From Penium margaritaceum (Eukaryota > Streptophyta > Zygnematophyceae > Desmidiales > Peniaceae): 34,127 bases of DNA. The position numbers and the translations under genes were made by a program. Of this stretch, positions 30,721-34,127 are shown piece after piece (the stretch's first letter is position 1; each line of letters opens with the position of its first letter). Below the pieces are notes generated by a model that had not been told where the DNA came from, did no database searches, and saw nothing but the letters and a program-made list of their open reading frames with translations. Location: assembly GCA_023375785.1 (NCBI GenBank), contig SZWC01003884.1:14527-48653 (forward strand). The letters are read 5' to 3'.

Positions 30721-33700
30721 TTAGTATGAACCAATTAGAGATTAAAGTGGTTCACAAGTGTAGATTCATGTTTTCACATGAGGATGTGAAAATTTTTGTT
30801 GTTTTGGAAGAGCTCAAACTTTTGTATTGTTTTCTCCCATCTTGTTGAACCTTATCTTACAACTTTGAAAAAAAATTGCCCATCTGAAGACAAGATGCAC
30901 AATAAAGAGTGCTAGGTAATGGTGACAACAACCAGTGTGCAATTTTATGTACAAAATCATTTAAGCAAATACCCTCAGAGGGATGAATTGAATTACATTT
31001 GTGATAAATATTATCAATAGGAAAAGAGAATTTGAACCTCAACCTCTATAGGATGCGCTAAATATATAATTCTATACAAATCTCACATATAATGATTTAA
31101 ATAGTCGAAAGTTCTTTTCAGGTTTTGTTGAATTCAGTTTACAACCCATACTATGTGGTAACTTGTTTTTGTGTCTATGTGAATAAACAAAAAGATGTAT
31201 CGGTGAAAAACAGTCTGATTGCAACACTATTATATGAAATAGTGTTCATTCAACGTCTAAACTAGCACATACCATACTTCCACATGAAAGTTGGGGATGT
31301 TTGAATTATAATTACAAGATGAAGTGTTTTGGGGTGATGCTTCTTATATAAAAATAAAAAATGTGTGGATTTAGTTCCACACATACAAAAAATGTTTGTT
31401 AGGCTGTCTCTGTTCAAGCATAATAGACACGTGGTTGTGATGACTCAAGTTTGAATGGCGGAAATGTACTTACTCATTTGTCTTAATGTTGGCACGAAGG
31501 TTTCAGGCTACGTTGCCACCTTAGGCACATGGAATGGCTTGTTTCATGCAAGGAGCCAGTCCATGGTTGTGGTCATGGAAGTCTTTGCCTCAAGTTTGCA
31601 ATGCTGTGTGGTGAAAGCCGAGCCACCGACCGGCCGGAAGGAGTTGAACACAAAGCACAAAAAAACGATAAAAGGACACAACACCAGCCTAATCCATAAC
31701 TCACACAAATACAAAATTAGCTATTTCATTTCCACACAAAGATAAAACAACCCCAAAAATGATGTTCAAACAACCTCTTAAGCGGGAGTACGGTATCTCA
31801 TCCCTTTTTCTATTTATACATGGAGGTCAAAGAAGATATGAAGCATCAAGTTTATTATGTGAACACCATCGTTGAAAATTGATATGAGTTTTTGATTTTT
31901 TAATGAAGTCAAAATTTCTGTAACATTAAGAAACATGAATACTACGATTGAAGGGTCCTCAATGAATCAAGATGGTTCATTTGACATGTTTTGGATTTCC
32001 ATGTGCATTTCAAGTAACCCATATGCATAAAGAAAGAGAATAAGGGTGAAGGTTCATATTACATAATATGAGTAGAATCATAATTTAATGGTAAGGATGA
32101 TGAAAAAGTATCACTATTTAGAATTTAAATTTCAAGTTGTTATTCCTTTAGGTTGTACCTCAGCTCAAGAAACATGTTTTGTTTCACAAACTCAGGTAAA
32201 ATCACAGAAAGAATACTGCAATATACTAGTCTCCAGTGGTGAGAGGGATTGGGGAGACTCTTAAATGTGGGATCCCCTCCCTAAAGAAAAATCCCATTTC
32301 GTATAGTGTACTGAAACCCTTTAAATTATTAGACACTGATTTTTTGCTTATTGAATTCATACAACTTATCTTTAACTTTGCATGGATGCTTGCTTGTCTA
32401 GATCTTCTATTCATGGGTTGAGCAAAGAAGATTGTTTCATTGTTCATGGTAAATTTTGTAGCCAGATCGATTCACCTTATAAATGGCATTGTAAAGTTTT
32501 TTATTGAATCCTCTAAATTGTGTTTCTAGCTTAATGAACTCTTGGAACTAGTGAACGCAAAAGATCATATCGATGTATTACATGTACAAAGTGATAACTA
32601 GTAATAGCAACCAACATACACTTCATTGTATAAGATTGAACATGTCTTGTGTTGGTGTAGTAACGAATCAAATATAAGGGTAATAGTCGTTTTCCTTTAT
32701 AAATATGCAATTTTTCCATGCACTGTTTCTATGGGAGGTTCAGCTATGTAGTACATGCATAAATATCTAATACTTGCTTTCCTACACACTACTGCACACA
32801 AACCATACACACATTGTGCATTTTTCAAAGAATGTTTAAGGATGAATGAATGAAGTTCTAAATGATATGGTGACACCAAAAACTGCCATGGTTGATGAAG
32901 TGATGGTTTGCATGATCTTACTCATGGAAATAGTAGTTTAGGCACTAATTGACGTATGTGTTCCCTGAAATTCACAATTTCCACCGTCAAATTATGTTTC
33001 ATATGTTTCATATGTTTCATAAAAAAAATTACTAGTTATGACATATCTACCATCAGTTACTTGCATCTACAACTCCAATGAATCATTTGTAATTCAATTA
33101 ATGTGGTTCATTATTTATTTACTTGGCCTGCCCTCTCCCATATGATATGACCAATAATGCATTGATGCTTGACAATGTTTTGCACTAGATGCACCGTTCT
33201 AAGAAGAATTTTAGGAAAATCTCAACAAGAATTTCTAAACTGTTTCTTGTGCAAAAGTTGAAGTTGCAAGAGCATGTTTTCTTCTACAACTTCCATCAAG
33301 TCACAAAATACAGATTGAATTATTTTTAATTTTAATGCAAGTTGTCTCACAACACTGCCTGAATGATGACCTTGCATTAACAAGACATGCTAAGAACACA
33401 TTTATGTGCCCCTACATGAAACATTCAGTCCTAGTTTATCCTTGATATGATTATATCTAAAAATTTGGATAGATAACTTATGAACCTAACAGGTCATGCG
33501 TTTTGGCACATACCATGTCGTTTTTTACATACAAAGACTGAAAACTACGAAGAAACGCTTACAAAGTTTTGAATTTTTGTTTTAAAAAACATCCCAACAA
33601 CCTAAAACTTAAGAAACGTCTTCCAATTGTGAACTTACTTTGTATTGTTATCCATAGAAAGGAAAGAAGAGGAGGATCATTTACTATTGTAACAATGAAG

Positions 33701-34081
33701 GCTCTTTTGAATTTCGTAATGTGTATATTGTTCATAGTCAGCAGTCGTGTAGTACACGTGTTTTGGGGATGATTAACCATATAAATGCATGCGAGTCAAA
33801 AACATGCGTTTAGAAACCCAAGACGGAGTGCTCCTTATGTACTACACATTGTACATTGCATGGGCAAAAACAATCTAGGTGAAGAAAACAAAAGGACAAA
33901 AGATTGACAAAAAAAGAAAACGTAGCTCTTTAATCACAATAAGAAACAATTGATAAAAATGAATGATTTTGCATAATTTGACATCTACATGAAACCAAAA
34001 CTGTAAGCATCTTATGTGAAAAAGAACCTGTTTATGGTGGAACATACAAGAACAATAAAAAAGCATTAAAAATAAACACAA
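30721..34081. other. AT-rich intergenic DNA, no gene seen
   Basis: All frames are under 100 codons and carry no motif I know. A 9-bp unit ATGTTTCAT is repeated three times at 32994-33020. Long A and T runs are frequent. Confidence 0.5.
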
Positions 34082-34088
34082 ACACACA

Positions 34089-34127
<39 letters not shown>
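34082..34127. repeat. (CA)n microsatellite at the window end
   Basis: A CA dinucleotide run with two A interruptions, continuing to the last base. Its full length lies outside the window. Confidence 0.95.

Overview
The window looks like nuclear DNA of a green plant or close algal relative (streptophyte). The evidence is a first coding exon matching the N-terminus of the SnRK1 catalytic alpha subunit, a chromodomain-type Ty3/gypsy retrotransposon, Ty1/copia elements with a plant-type initiator-Met-tRNA primer site, and long gene-poor stretches with microsatellites. Intron-rich early-diverging lineages such as charophycean algae, bryophytes or lycophytes fit, but the species cannot be read from the sequence.

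Layout. (1) 1-1152, minus strand: SnRK1-alpha exon 1 (948-1152) with a good splice donor. Its first intron runs off the left edge and holds a diverged second copy of part of the exon. (2) 1153-5180: upstream DNA with no recognisable gene. It holds two arrays of the same 30-bp repeat in opposite orientation (3482-3585 and 4993-5103), a 34-bp foldback around long C and G runs, and a solo copia LTR (4127-4767) inserted into a 16-bp-arm palindrome. (3) 5181-25966: a nested retrotransposon stack. An old chromovirus-like Ty3/gypsy element (5' LTR 5181-5770, 3' LTR 25363-25966) is split by two related full-length Ty1/copia elements (5844-13565 and 14651-22395). Host and guests each have a matching 5-bp target duplication (AAGAA, AAGAC, GACCT), and the solo LTR has AGCAG, so the insertion order can be read directly. 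(4) 25972-34127: AT-rich DNA with no gene I can support, holding a (GA)n and a (CA)n microsatellite, one perfect inverted repeat and a possible decayed gag-like relic.

All retroelement genes are broken by stops, frameshifts or lost catalytic residues. Gag, protease, integrase, reverse transcriptase, RNase H and (in the gypsy) chromodomain can still be placed. The copia family has an unusual leader: a 500-600 nt AGC/AGT-rich tract followed by four TGACGTCA-like boxes just before gag, present in both copies. The only host gene supported is SnRK1. No previously undescribed enzymatic system was found. The most unexplained structure is the inverted pair of 30-bp repeat arrays, which keep a common 10-codon reading frame.
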